Positions 48,491 to 60,633 are shown, counted from the stretch's first letter. The stretch: 64,000 nucleotides of DNA from Haematobia irritans (GCF_050003625.1 NC_134401.1:90622852-90686851); one strand, 5' to 3'. Made by a program: numbers and translations. The notes: generated by a model from the sequence alone, not told the origin.

Positions 48491-49327
48491 TGGTGATTTC
48501 GATTGGTTGCATATTTTACACCTTACCCCCAATCAAAAATATTTGTTCGATTGGAAAATTCAGTGCAGCCTACCCAACATGTGCACGTTCGATTGACGAG
48601 GTGATACCCATCGCAAGAGCAAAAGTGCAACCCATTTTACACCGTACGGTGCAGATGGTTACACTTTCAATCAGATGTTGAAGACGCTTTTATTCTTCGA
48701 CCTAAATAATAGCGTTGTTGCAAATACAAAAGAAAGTGCGTGACGCGTGTATTGCGGTTGCTTTTCAATTTCTTCAACACAGCTGATTAATTTACCAATA
48801 AGAAGCATATCGTTTGTTTAGTGCCGCGACAACAAAATTCGATATTAAATATTTTTAATATAATAGCAAAATGCAAAAAGCAAATGCGTTTTTTTTTTTT
48901 GGCCAACACCATTGTAGATGCGCTATTGGAGAGTAGTTCTTCTCACGACGATGAAGAAGTTACAACATCATTGCTTGGACGAAATGACCAACGGCGAGTC
49001 AAAAACTTTGTTGAGGATGTAATTAATTTGTACTCTGAAATAGAAGTAAGATCATTACAAATATATAAAATCAAAAGTTTTAACAATTTCCCTCAGTTCA
49101 AGAAAAATTTGCATGTTAGTCGAGATTCCAATAATAGTTGTTAATAATAATCGAAATATTTCCGCCAAATTTCTTTTGTTTTGATTTTATATCAGTGTTG
49201 CACCTGTTTTGTTCGTTTTCACACGCAAACGGTGTTGTCATTGCAAGGGGTTTCGGCAACACTGTGGTAACACCATAAAATGTTGTACCATTTGTATGCA
49301 ACACTTTTTTCCCAAACGAAATCACCA
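48491..49327 (+). mobile_element. PIF/Harbinger element (837 bp) with TTA duplication
   Basis: The ends TGGTGATTTCGATTGG and CCAAACGAAATCACCA are flanked by TTA (48,488-48,490 and 49,328-49,330). Left subterminal AATCAAAAAT/TTCGATTGG words repeat. It carries a transposase N-terminal fragment only, so it is a deletion derivative. Confidence 0.88.
48884..49144 (+). pseudogene. Harbinger-like transposase N-terminal fragment
   Basis: The frame reads ANTIVDALLESSSSHDDEEV, LLGRNDQRRVKNFVEDVINL and YSEIE before losing similarity and stopping at 49,142-49,144. The acidic Ser-rich start followed by a V-NFVE-V pattern is as in PIF/Harbinger transposases. A 13-T run at 48,889-48,901 separates it from an ATG at 48,871 in another frame. 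The DDE core is absent. Confidence 0.65.
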
Positions 49328-49599
49328 TTAGTTAAATGAAAAAGAGAAAAAAACTTATACTCAAAAAGGGAGCATAAAGATTCGTATTTTGCACAAAATA
49401 GTCACAATTTTCCTAAAATTTGAAATTATACAAAATTGTCTTTAACAAGTGGGGAAAGTAATTATGTCTAATAAAATTTCTTGAATTTGTCGAAATATAT
49501 TTACTTAATTTTGTCATATCGGCGTTTGTAATATAGGTTAGTTAAAAATTTCTAAAATTAACCTACAATTTCTTTCCTCTTGGATTTTGAGTGTATATT

Positions 49600-50386
49600 C
49601 ATTACCAATCTAAAATCTTAAATTAATTAAAAGATATATTTATGGTACTAGTAATGGATTTATGCGAATCATCCATTGCATTTATATTTAATTGCTTTAT
49701 TCAGCCGATAATTAAATCGAAAAAGGAAGGTGTCCATTTAGTATGCAAAGTTTGGAATGTCTAAGAAGCAAACTAAAAATAGGCTTGGAAAAAGTACCGA
49801 CTGAATCTCACTAATCGTGTGAATGCATATTCATATCATAGACGACAGTTAGTGTCAATCCATTCGTCATTGCTACTGATCCCGCAGTAGTCTCGATATC
49901 CGTCATTACCACCAATAAATTTCATAGTGCCTCTGTCTGGCAGACTACACTGCAAGTATGGCTTCATTACCAACCATAGAATTTATGGCTTTTAGTAACG
50001 AATCGCAAAACGACAATCGTAGATAAGTCTCGTACGCCGATGTTCTTAAGAGTTCCATTTATTATTGTGCAAATATGTTCATATGCCGGTAGAGAAGTAC
50101 GATCGAATGCATGTCATGAATTCATTGATTACACCAACATGTCTGTATATGCGTGGTACGTAGTACATGAATTAACGATGTGCATTTAATTAACGAAATG
50201 CAAAAAAGAAACAAAAACAAAAAAAAAACAGATCTATTAAAAGATTGTACTTTTCAAATTTTCAATTGATTGCTAATTCTCAAAGATTGCGGAAATTATT
50301 TATTATGAAATAAATCGATATGAAAAAGGCTTACAGTGGCGAGCATTTGTGAATACATATGTGTACTAAATATTACTTTACAACAC
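49600..50386. other. Nothing recognised
   Basis: No coding frame, inverted repeat or family motif that I can support. Confidence 0.3.
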
Positions 50387-52478
50387 ACACTGAAAAAAAG
50401 CATGCCCGGTTCCAAAGATTTTGTCTTTACTTTAAAAATGTTGGTATTGATTCCGAGCCAAAGAAGCGGAGAATACAAGTAAGGATACTTTTAAGACACA
50501 ATTCTCTTTTAAATTTGGTTTTTGTGTACAACTTTATTTTCCATGTCCTATATTTGGACGATTTTTTGCTTTGTAGTCAAGATGCAAAACGACAACAAAT
50601 TTAAAGACTTTTTCTGATTTAAATTTAAAGAATTTTTCTGATTTATTAAAGTCAAGTTGACCTTATAAGCATTTTTTCTTTCATGTTAAGATACCCATTT
50701 TTAAGTGAAATCACTTAATCATAAGGACAACACGACTTCATTGAAAAGTTTATCGATTTTGGACAAGGAAAAAAACTTTATATTAGAGAAATGCGTCTTC
50801 TATGCTAAGCAAAATTTGCATTCGTATTTTAAAGACATGAAATCTTTGACCTCACGACAATATTTGTAAGTGCAAACTTGAAGTAAGACTATTTTTAGGA
50901 CACAAATCTAGTTTGAATTTAAGTTCTGCGTACTTGATTCTAGGAAGCCAATTTAATTCATTGTTTTCACCTTTTTTCTTCGTGTGCTAAAAACATATTA
51001 ACGACAACTCAGATTTCTAAATTCAGACTCGACATCAGGTAGACATTTTACTATGTTTGAAGCAAAAAAAGTATTTAAAATAATGTTTCAATGTCCCAAC
51101 ATGTCCCATTTTTAAAACTTTTTTGCTTTGTAGTCAAGATACAAAAAGTCAACAAACCTAAAGACAATGTCATTAAATTTGAAGAATTTTTCATAACTAT
51201 TAAAGTCAAGTTGACCTTGATCACTGACAATTATCTTTCAAGTTAGGATACCTAATTTTAAGTCGAATCACTTAATTATAAGGACAAAACGACTTCATTG
51301 AAAAGTTCATCGACTTTTGGGCAAGGAAAAAAACTTTATATCAGCGAAATGCGTCTTCTATGCTAAGCAAAATTCGTATTCGTATTTTATGGATGTGAAA
51401 TCTTTGGCCTCACGACAAAAAGTTTGAAACTCTAACTCCCAACAGTGAGGTGTGGTGTACACGGACCCCGGGGAAAAAAAGATATATAGATTTCTCCAAA
51501 TTGGATGGACAAGTGGGTTTCGGAGTATATTCTAAAGATCTGGAACTTCGAATAGCGAAAAGATTACCTGATCACTGTAGTGTTTTTCACGCTGAAATAT
51601 TAGCAATAAGAGAAGTGGTGAATTGGCTGAGAAGTAATGATCCAAGCAATATTGGCATTAATATATACTCAGACAGTCAACCTGCAATAAAATCCTTGGA
51701 CTCTGTGTTCCACAACTCGAAAACGGAGACTGCCGCAAATCTCTCAATGAGATGGCTGAGCAGCACAATATTCACCTAATATGGGTGACTGGCCATAGGA
51801 ACATACCGGGGAACTGCGAAGCAAATGAGCTAGCAAGGCTAGGAACTACCTTACATATTCCAGGGGAACTAGAATCTGTTGGTATGCCTCTGGCTACCTG
51901 CAAGCTCTTACTGCGTGAGAAGGCTGTCATGATGACAAATGTTCGATGGGAGAATTGCAAGGGTTGTAACGACACCAAGCAAATATGGCCCCATTTAAAC
52001 TTAAACCGCACACTAGATATGCTAGTATTCTCGAGACGCCAGATATAACGGGTCGCTGCCTGATAGGCGATTTTGCAAAAACTATTGGCGCGAAGTATAC
52101 TGACTATTGTATGAGCTGTCATGATGCGGAGGAAAAGGAATCAATTAAACACCTCTTGCGTGAGTGTCCTGCATTTTGTGTAAGGCGTAAGCAAATTTTA
52201 GGGGCATATAGTTTCAGATTACTGGCGGACCTGGAAAACGTTATCTTAAGCAGACTGCTAATGTTTTTGGAACAATCTGGTTGGTTCAACAAAAGAAATT
52301 AATAGAGAAGGTTCAGCGGTTAAAACTATAAGTGCCCTTATGTAATAGGTACTTTTAGATAATGTGGTATCACAATGGACTGAATAGTCTAAGTGAGCCT
52401 GAATCTTAATCGGGCTGCCACTTTAACCTAACCTAACCTAACTTTGGCCTCACGACAATATTTGTTTTAGTGTATAAC
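50387..52478. mobile_element. ACACT-ended host repeat with internal tandem duplication, carrying a LINE
   Basis: The left end ACACTGAAAAAAAGCATG and right end TTTTAGTGTA. Two tandem copies about 556 bp apart share GCTTTGTAGTCAAGAT, AAGTCAAGTTGACCTT, AATGCGTCTTCTATGCTAAG and CCTCACGACAA. The second is interrupted by the LINE at 51,419-52,441. Confidence 0.65.
51419..52441 (+). mobile_element. 5'-truncated LINE (I-type, RNase H and C-terminal region) with 17-bp target duplication
   Basis: The 17-bp sequence CTTTGGCCTCACGACAA flanks both ends (51,402-51,418 and 52,442-52,458). RNase H motifs are YIDFSK, HAEILAIREV, IYSDSQPAIKSL and WVTGHRNIPGNCEANELARL; the usual last acidic residue (ADELA) is Asn here. 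Two frameshifts lie near 51,775 and 52,010. The last frame carries a zinc-knuckle-like CMSCHDAEEKESIKHLLREC, then RRKQILG and a stop at 52,302. The 3' UTR contains TATCACAATGGACTGAATAG, TCTAAGTGAGCCTGA and GGGCTGCCA, and the tail is (AACCT)n. Confidence 0.92.
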
Positions 52479-52479
52479 A

Positions 52480-53315
52480 TAATAAAATTTATTTGATTCC
52501 GTAAGAAAAAGAACACTGAAAAAAGTATTTACGTGATATTAAAGATTAAGAAACCTAAATTTTAGGATGCGCAATTTACAAAATATTAAGGACAAATTAC
52601 TTTAAAATAATGCAATTAATTAAAATAAAGTTCATAATATTTGTTTCAATTTTAAAATCGGGTTTAAATTAATTGAACTATTGAATTTTTAAATTTAAGA
52701 TAAAAACTTTATTAATATATTTCAAAAAGAGAATGAAAATTCTGCAATTTAATTTTATTTCCAAGTAATCTTTCTTTTGAGTGCAGTTAAAAATAGTTCA
52801 TTAACTACAATAAAGCATCAAATGTTACTATGACGATTGTTAAAAAAGAATTTTGTGGGATTTTTGCGAGATAAATAGTAGGTATTATTTGAAAAAATCG
52901 TAAATGTATAAAGGCCTACGAGGGGAGGGCTTAGCCCCTCCAGAAATTCAGTATAAAATATCGGCCTTTTTCAAATTGCGAAAATTCTACTTTTTAACGT
53001 ATTCAAAAAAATTGTCTTTCGGCTTTGTGATTACTAAAGTTTCGGCTTTAGCGTTTTTTTGTATTTCGTTGTTCGAATAAATCGGGCTGCCACTATACCT
53101 AACCTAACCTAACCATGGATCAAATATAATAGTTTCCTTCGAAATCCCATAGCCACAGCGGGATACTTTATAACATGTGGAATTTGAGGTTCAGGTTTAA
53201 AGAAATATACTCCTTCAAGAAGACTGGTTCATATGGAGACTTCCTATGAACCGATCTAGATATGAAGACTAAGTTAGATTCTGGATTTATAAGAACTATA
53301 TTTGTTTCATACACA
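52480..53315. other. Repeat-derived DNA, includes a minute LINE tail
   Basis: 52,515-52,760 is related to 61,930-62,060 (TATTTACGTGATATTAAAGA, ACCTAAATTTTAGGATGCG). At 53,082-53,115 a LINE/SINE tail (ATCGGGCTGCCACTATACCT, then AACCTAACC) stands alone. Confidence 0.55.
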
Positions 53316-53785
53316 AAAAAATTTATCTGATTCAATCATGAAATTAATTGATCCAGTTAATTTTTTAATTCAAATGTCATTAAAAAGTAGTATCATTAAA
53401 AAAGTAGTATCATTAAAAAATATTTGATTAAAAAATTAATTGATTTCATTAGCAAATTTCAATTGATTTTTTAATTGATTTAATTAAAATTTAATTCTTG
53501 TTGATTGCAAAACTCAATTAATTTTTTCATTACAAACGTAACTATTTTCAATTGCTTTCGTAACTAAAAAGCTTAAACTAAACTAAAAACTTAGTTTGAT
53601 TGAAAAGTTAATTGTATCAATTAATTTTTTAATTAAAAATTTTAAAAATTTCAATCATTGACTTAATTAACTTAATATTTCTACCTTGATTAAAAAGTTA
53701 ATTATATCAATTAATTGAAAATAATTTCAACTCCAATCAACTTTTTAATTGGAAATATTTTTCTGAATTTTTTTTTCTGTGCAGG
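53316..53785. mobile_element. AATT-rich MITE-like element (copy 3)
   Basis: The ends ACACAAAAAAATTTATCTGA and CTGAATTTTTTTTTCTGTG, with the interior mainly AATTAATTGA-type words. It provides the empty site of the piggyBac MITE. Confidence 0.6.
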
Positions 53786-53799
53786 TTTAAAAGAATCTT

Positions 53800-54560
53800 A
53801 ATCTTTGAAAACAAAATTTTGTAGATTTTAAACTCCATCAATGGAATGAGCACGAGAAGTAACTTCGATAAATTTTATATAGAGGCTATACCAAGCACTT
53901 ACCGATATAAGCCAAACTTAACGTGCCTCTTTATAGATCTAAAATTCGTCTATATTTCCAATTTGAGGTCAATTGGATAAAAATTGAGGTGTCTAAAAGC
54001 CCAAGAAATCGGGATGCTATACCAAAACGTGGACCGTTAAAATACCCTAAGAATTCAAATTTCAAGCAAGTCATATAAAAATAGTCATATAAAATAGCTA
54101 TAGATAAGATAAATCGGAAAAAATTGTGATGTCTGTCAAAACATTGGCCGATATAATACCCTAAGAATTCAAATTTCAAGCAAATCGAATAAAAATTGTG
54201 GTTTCTTGATGCTTAAGAAAACAAAAATGGGACGTCGGTTCATAAGTGGGCTATATCAGAATCCGGACCGATATAGCCCATCTTCGAATTCGACTTGCTT
54301 GCCGATAAAAAATGAATAAGTTAATACTTTTTGTATTGGGACTATATCAAAGTATCACAATGGACTAAGTGACTCTAGTAACTTTAGATTTCTAAATTCC
54401 GATTTGTCTGAAAATCGGAAAAAAATTGCAGTGTCTAGAAGCCCAAGAATTCAAATCGGTATATAGGTCTACATGGGGCTTTATCATTACAAAGACTGAC
54501 ATAATACCTCTAGATTTAGAATTTCTAGAAAATTTGATAAAAATTGTGCTGCTTCAGCCG
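53800..54560. repeat. Third array-type repeat (F3), decayed
   Basis: Units contain ACCCTAAGAATTCAAATTTC, AAGCAA-TC-ATAAAAAT, GTGGGCTATATCAGAATCCG and GACCGATATAGCCCATCTTC. The layout recalls F1/F2 but with different sequence. Confidence 0.5.
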
Positions 54561-55842
54561 GAGAGGGAATGTTATCACCTAGAGTAGCGTGTTTATTCTG
54601 AAAACACCAAAGCCCAGTTTCGACCAAACACCAATAAATATCTGTATATCGCAAAAAGAGAATATACTTGAGATAAGAAACATTTCATTGAGTTCGAAAA
54701 AAATATAAAATTAAATTAAAACGAAATACGTTTTTATAGTAAAAATAATTAAGTTATAAATAATTTTGCAGTGTAAAGTGATGCTGAGTGTATCGGATCC
54801 TTCAACTAATAATATATGCGTTCTTAAAATCCCATTATGAATCCATTATCCATTCAATTTGTCAAATGCTACGATATCAAATGATCTCTGAAGATATCCA
54901 CAACATGTCAGTATGTCATCTTTGTGAAGGCTTTGAAATGTGGAGGTTTTATTTAACTCGACTATTGAGACTAGAACACAAACAAAAATGACAAACTCCA
55001 TGTCATTTGCATACAAAGTATAGGTACTTTGAGTACAGCCTTCAATAAAATACATCGAATAAAAGTAGACGAAGAAAAAGAAGAAACCCTTGACTTACAA
55101 TTAGTTGGACAAAACGGTGCAGTGCATTTATTTACTTTACCGTTGTGTACTACAAGATATATTCATTCATTATTCGTCCAACTAATCAATCAAATTAAAC
55201 CCTTAAGGACCGAACACTAAAGTTGTTGATAGGGTTCGATCATAGTATATGTGGAATTTAAAACCGACTTAATTCGACTTTGAAGTCGAGTCTCCATTAT
55301 CTCTTAGGGATACAAAAGTCGGCATTTCAAATATCGACTTTTTGTCACATAAGAGTCAAAGTGGTCTTTTGATGGTGGTCAAGATCCATAATTTCGATTA
55401 TTTATAGTGATCAAAACCGAGTAATCGAATTGAACGATACAAAAAAACATAACAAAATTTTGTCGAAAGTCGAAACGTAAAAACTCTATATTTTCGTAAG
55501 TAGGCACGAATAAAAGTGTTTTCGTGAGTATGCTTGTGTGTAAGTCTATAAAAGGGATTCGTGCGTGAGTAAGAATATTCCGTCGTAGGCGTGAGCATGT
55601 GTAACACATTACTCACGTGCACTCCTCGAAATCAACCTCCATCGATAGTAAATGGCGCCACTGAAAAAAATATTTTCCTTGAAGTTGTTTTGTCCTTACA
55701 GTTAAGTGATTCGGCATAAAATTGGGTATGGTAACATGAAAGAAAATTTTAACAAAAACAACTTAATTTTGAAAAAATCTCATACTATTGGGTTTAATTA
55801 TTTTTTTTATTTTTTCATAAAAATTATTAGAATATATCATAA
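54561..55842. other. No gene recognised
   Basis: It contains a short inverted pair (TTAGTTGGAC near 55,103 and GTCCAACTAA near 55,177), a GTCGACTT/AAGTCGA cluster at 55,260-55,370, a CACG word cluster, and at 55,660-55,760 a piece of the 43.4-kb ACACT repeat. Confidence 0.4.
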
Positions 55843-58136
55843 CAAGTATATACGGCCGTATGTTTGGTCAGTCCGAATATTATGTATCAACCTCCATGGA
55901 TTACGTAGAAACTTCTACTAAAGACTGTCATCCACAATCGATTTATTTACTTGGGTTGTGGTAATACTTGCCGATGGCAAGATATCTTACAACTCCTTAA
56001 CATCGTCTTCTAAATTGGAAGTTAGTCCATACGGAGTGTATTCGAGTATTAGGCAAAAAAGGCGGATAAAAACTTGACCGGTATGAATTATTGCGTGGTA
56101 AAAGAGAGGCAGAAGTGAAATATGGGGGTCGTTTTATACCAGGGCTATATACAATTATGAACCTTTATGGTCCGATTTTTGTGTGATTTGTACCAAATTT
56201 TAGCAACATCAAAAGAAATTTGTTTATCCTAGAAGAAGTAAAATCTTGGGATTGGTTTATTTGGAGGCTATATATAACTATGGACCACTTCTGGCATTGT
56301 TAGCGACCATATATTTACTAACACATCGTACCAAATTTCAACCGAATCGGATGAAATTTGTGCCTCCAAGAAATTTGCTCTTCCAAGTAGCTCCCGGGGT
56401 CAAGTCTGGGGATAGGCTTATATGGGGGCTATATATAATTATGGACCGATATGGATACATTTTTGCAAGGTTCTTAGTGGCCATATACTTACAAAATTTT
56501 AACCGAATCGTACGAAAGTTGTTCCTCCAAGAGGCTCCGGAGGTCAAATCTGGGGATCGGTTTATATGGGGGCTATATGTTATATAATTATGGTCCTATA
56601 TGGACCAATTTCTGCATGAGTGTTAGAGGTCATATACTAACACCACGTACCAAATTTCAACCGGAACGGATGAAATTTGCTCCTCCTAGAGCATACACAA
56701 GCCAAATCTGGGGGTCGGTTTATATGGGGGCTATAAGTAAACGTGGTCCGATATGGCCCGTTTGCAATACCATACGACTTACATCAACAAGTATATACGA
56801 CCGTAAGTTCGGCAAGGCCGAAGCTTATGTACCCTCCACCGTGGATTGCGTAGAAACTTCTACTGAAGACTGTCATCCACAATCGAATTATTTGCGTTGC
56901 GGTAACACTTGCCGATGGCAAGGTATCCTAAAACTTCCTAACACCGTCTTCTAAATTACAAGGTAGTCCATACGTAGTATATATTAAACTAAAAAGGCCG
57001 ATTAAATACGTATATAATTAAGTTTAAAGTTTCTATAGAAATAAAATTTTGAAAAAAAAAAAATTTGACAACATTTTCTATAGAAGTAAAATTTGGAAAA
57101 AATTTTCTATAGAAATAAAATTTGGAAAAAATTTTCTATAGAAATAAAATTTGGAAAAAATTTTCTATAGAAATAAAATTTTGACAAAATTTTCTATAGA
57201 AATAAAATTTTGACAAAATTTTCTATAGAAATAAAATTTTGACAAAATTTTCTATAGAAATAAAATTTTGACAAAATTTTCTATAGAAATATATAGAACT
57301 ATAGACCGATGTGGACCAATTTTGGCATGGATATTAGCGGCCTTACACTAACACCACGTTGCAAATTTCAACCGGATCGGATGAATTTTGCTCCTCCAAG
57401 AGGCTCTGGAGGACAAATCTGGGAATCGATTTATATGGGGGCAATATATAATTATGGACCGATATGGACAATTTTTGCATGGTCATTAGAGAACATATAC
57501 CAACACCATGTACCAAATTTCAGCCGGATCGGATGAAATTTGCTTCTCTTTAAAGCTCCGCAAGCCAAATCTGGGGATCGGTTTATATGGGGGCTATATA
57601 TAATTATGGACCGATGTGGACCAATTTTTGCATGGTCATTAGAGAACATATACCAATACCATGTACCAAATTTCAGCCGGATCGGATGAAGTTTGGTTCT
57701 CTTAGAGGCTCCGCAAGCCAAATCGGGGGATCGGTTTATATGGGGGCTATATATATGGACCGATGTGGACCAATTTTTGCATGGTTGTTAGAGACCATAT
57801 ACTAACACCATGTACCAAATTTCGAAGTTAGCGTGATTTCAACAGACGGACGGACGGACATGCTCAGATCGACTCAGAATTTCACCACGACCCAGAATAT
57901 ATATACTTTATGGGGTCTTAGAGCAATATTTCGACGTGTTACAAACGGAATGACAAAGTTAATATACCCCCATCCTATGGTGGAGGGTATAATAACAACT
58001 ACTTGCGCAAAGTTTCAAGTCGATAGCTTGTTTCGTAAGCTAGCGTGATTTCCACAGACGGACGGACATAGCCAGATCGACTCATAATTTCACCACGACC
58101 CAGAATATATACGGAATGACAAAGTTAATATACCCA
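55843..58136 (+). repeat. F1 array element, copy c, interrupted by copy d
   Basis: The head at 55,843 is diverged. Units run to 56,787 (GACTTACATCAA); the rest resumes at 57,993 (TAACAACTACTTGCGCAAAG) and runs through GACGGACGGACAT to about 58,136. Intact relatives at 33,370 and 35,065 read straight through this point. Confidence 0.88.
56788..57992 (+). repeat. F1 array element, copy d, full length and nested in copy c
   Basis: It begins CAAGTATATACGACCGTAAG and ends GGAGGGTATAA (1,205 bp), with the usual head, 29-bp block (about 57,020-57,295), 153-bp units and GACGGACGGACGGACATG. The junction with copy c defines both ends without a clear target duplication. Confidence 0.9.
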
Positions 58137-58291
58137 ATCACTTGACACGCATTAAAAAACTTGACAATCAAGCCCGTCTGGCAACCCTGCATAAATGTGT
58201 CCTTACTTCAATTCTCCTCTACTTTGGCTCGTGCGTGAGAAATAAAATCGGTTCGTGAATGTGCGTGAATAAAATTTCTGCAAAATCACAC

Positions 58292-58537
58292 CCAGAGAAG
58301 GAATATGATCACCTCAAACATATTTCAGGAGCACCATGTTGCTTTTTCACGGCGACCATGTAGCATTTTTGTGGCAAAAATATTCTTTTCTCGTCAAACA
58401 TAACATGCTTTCCGAAATCAGGTACATAATTTGCGAGAAAATAACATGGTGTCGACGAACAGGTTACATGTTTTCCGTGAAAAAGTAACATTTTGCTCTT
58501 GAAACATGGTTGGGGTGATCATATTCCTTCTCTGCGT
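58292..58537. mobile_element. MITE with CAGAGAAGGAATATGATCAC ends
   Basis: Inverted ends at 58,292-58,313 and 58,513-58,536. The interior repeats ATAACATG/ACATGTTTTC words. A second copy starts at 63,783 and runs off the window. Confidence 0.75.
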
Positions 58538-58991
58538 GCACACTCACGAAAAAGATTTAATTCTTATTGGTATGTTAACTGAAATTAATATAGCTGTCGA
58601 ACTATATTCTATTCATGAATTTTGTTACCTTTGCTCATACCTGCTTGGAAAATATTGTGAGTCTCGTGAATTTGTCGTGAGTCACGTGAATTGTCGTGAA
58701 TCGTGCGTGAGTCATTAAAAGTAGTTCGTGCGTGAGCGTGCATGAGTACTGGTTTTCATTTCATGAATGTGCGTGAGTGTGAGTGAGATTTCCCTCACGC
58801 GCACACCTCTAGTGCATATCTTTAGTGGGAACCTTATATAAAATACCGGTGTCTTCCTTTCTTTCAAAATATGTACATTTAAATCGCATTTTGTTTGTAA
58901 GTGCATCGAATTCATTTGTCGAAAGTGTGCCATGTTACCAGGTATATTACGAACTAGAGTTTTGACCTAAACACACAAATTTGTTCAAGAA

Positions 58992-59434
58992 CATATCGAT
59001 GCCCTCATTCCAGAGTACGCTAAGTCGACTTGACATAGCATGTTTTGATGGAGTTCATTGTTTTCTATTCGGATTGATGTGAATTACATCCTGTCATAAT
59101 TTCGAATTTATTGGACACTACTATCAAAAGTTATGGTTAATGGTTAATATTGTACATAGCCTGTGACTAAAGTTTTAAAAAATGTCCAATCCAAAAAGGG
59201 CAAAAAACTTTATTCGGTCTAAAGTGGTCTAAGTCATTTTTAGCCATGTTCTGCTAGCACTAGTTTGAGTTCCCACATACTAAAAAAATCTGTAATAAAT
59301 ATGATTTTAAGACCGAAAAAAGGGAATTTCTATCTTATACTATTTTTGAGAAATTAAAAAAAAAAACTTTGAACTTGTTTTCTGTAAAATTCACTTTTTA
59401 GACTTTGCGTACTTTGGAATGAAGACATCGATAT
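58992..59434. mobile_element. Inverted-repeat element (about 443 bp)
   Basis: Arms of about 35 bp: CATATCGATGCCCTCATTCC, AGAGTACGCTAAGTC at left and its near-inverse at 59,401-59,434. No coding frame. Confidence 0.7.
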
Positions 59435-59472
59435 ATTCCTTTAGATTTATCCTTATTTTAAACTTATACATA

Positions 59473-60633
59473 ACAGGTTGGCTGATAAGTCCCCGGTCTA
59501 ACAAAGAAAAACACATTTTTTTTGTCAAAATTCGTTTTTATTATTCATCATAGTTCCCTTCAAGAGCGATACAACGATTATAACGACCTTCCAATTTTTT
59601 GATACCATTTTGGTAGTACTCCTTCGGTTTTGCCTCAAAATAGGCCTCCGTTTCGGCGATCACCTCTTCATTGCAGCCAAATTTTTTCCCTGCGAGCATC
59701 CTTTTGAGGTCTGAGAACAAGAAAAAGTCGCTGGGGGCCAGATCTGGAGAATACGGTAGGTGGGGAAGCAATTCGAAGCCAAATTCATGAATTTGTGCCA
59801 TCGTTCTCAATGACTTGTGGCACGGTGCGCTGTCTTGGTGGAACAACACTTTTTTCTTCTTCATATGGGGCCGTTTTGCCGCGATTTCGACCTTCAAACG
59901 CTCCAATAACGTCATATAATAGTCACTGTTGATGGTTTTTTCCTTCTCAAGATAATCGATAAAAATTATTCCATGCGCATCCCAAAAAACAGAGGCCCTT
60001 ACTTTGCCAGCGGACTTTTGAGTTTTTCCACGCTTCGGAGACGGTGTGAAGGAGCCATGTTTCATCCATTGTCACATATCGACGGAAAAACTCGGGTGTA
60101 TTACGAGTTAACAGCTGCAAACACCGCTCAGAATCATCGACACGTTGTTGTTTTTGGTCAAATGTGAGCTCACGCGGCACCCATTTCGCACAGAGCTTCC
60201 GCATATCCAAATATTGATGAATGATATGACCAACACGTTCCTTTGATATCTTTAAGGCATCTGCTATCTCGTTCATTCAAAATCATTTTGTCGGTAACCA
60301 CCTCTTTCGGGCGCTCTTTCACCACGCTTGAATTTAGCATACCAATCAATTATTGTTGATTTCCCTGGGGCAGAGTCCGGAAACTCATTATCAAGGCAAG
60401 TTTTTGCTTCCACCGTATTTTTTCCCTTCAGAAAACAGTATTTTATCAAAACACGAAATTCCATTTTTTCCATTTTTTTCACAATAACAAAAGATGCTTC
60501 ACAAAAGACGCTCTATCCCACAAACTAATTGACTTACAGACGTCAAATTTTGACACGAATCATTTGATGGTACTGTATAAAAATTATATGTATTTAATAC
60601 TAGCGACGCCATTTATGTTATCAGCCAAATTGT
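59473..60633 (-). mobile_element. Mariner (irritans subfamily) element, copy 2, defective
   Basis: The left TIR ACAGGTTGGCTGATAAGTCC follows TA (59,471-59,472). The right TIR is damaged (TTATCAGCCAAATTGT, then TA at 60,634-60,635) and lacks the GGGGACT portion. It is 1,161 bp and opposite in orientation to copy 1. Confidence 0.94.
59541..60473 (-). pseudogene. Mariner transposase pseudogene (DD34D), copy 2
   Basis: Read from ATG at 60,473: MEKMEFRVLIKYCFLKGKN, then an internal deletion after AKFKRG with a frame change. Next is EIADALKISKERVGHIIHQY (second helix-turn-helix) and RRYVTMDETW (first Asp), another frameshift near 60,060-60,070, then VLFHQDSAPCHKSLRTMAQ (second Asp) and YSPDLAPSDFFLFSDL (third Asp), ending EGNYDE and TAA at 59,541. 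There are 34 residues between the last two Asp. All three catalytic Asp survive in DNA, but no single frame joins them. Confidence 0.94.

Noticed and set aside
51450..52302. Host RNase H gene
   Set aside because: Zinc-knuckle C-terminus, (CCTAA)n tail and a 17-bp target duplication show it is a truncated LINE.
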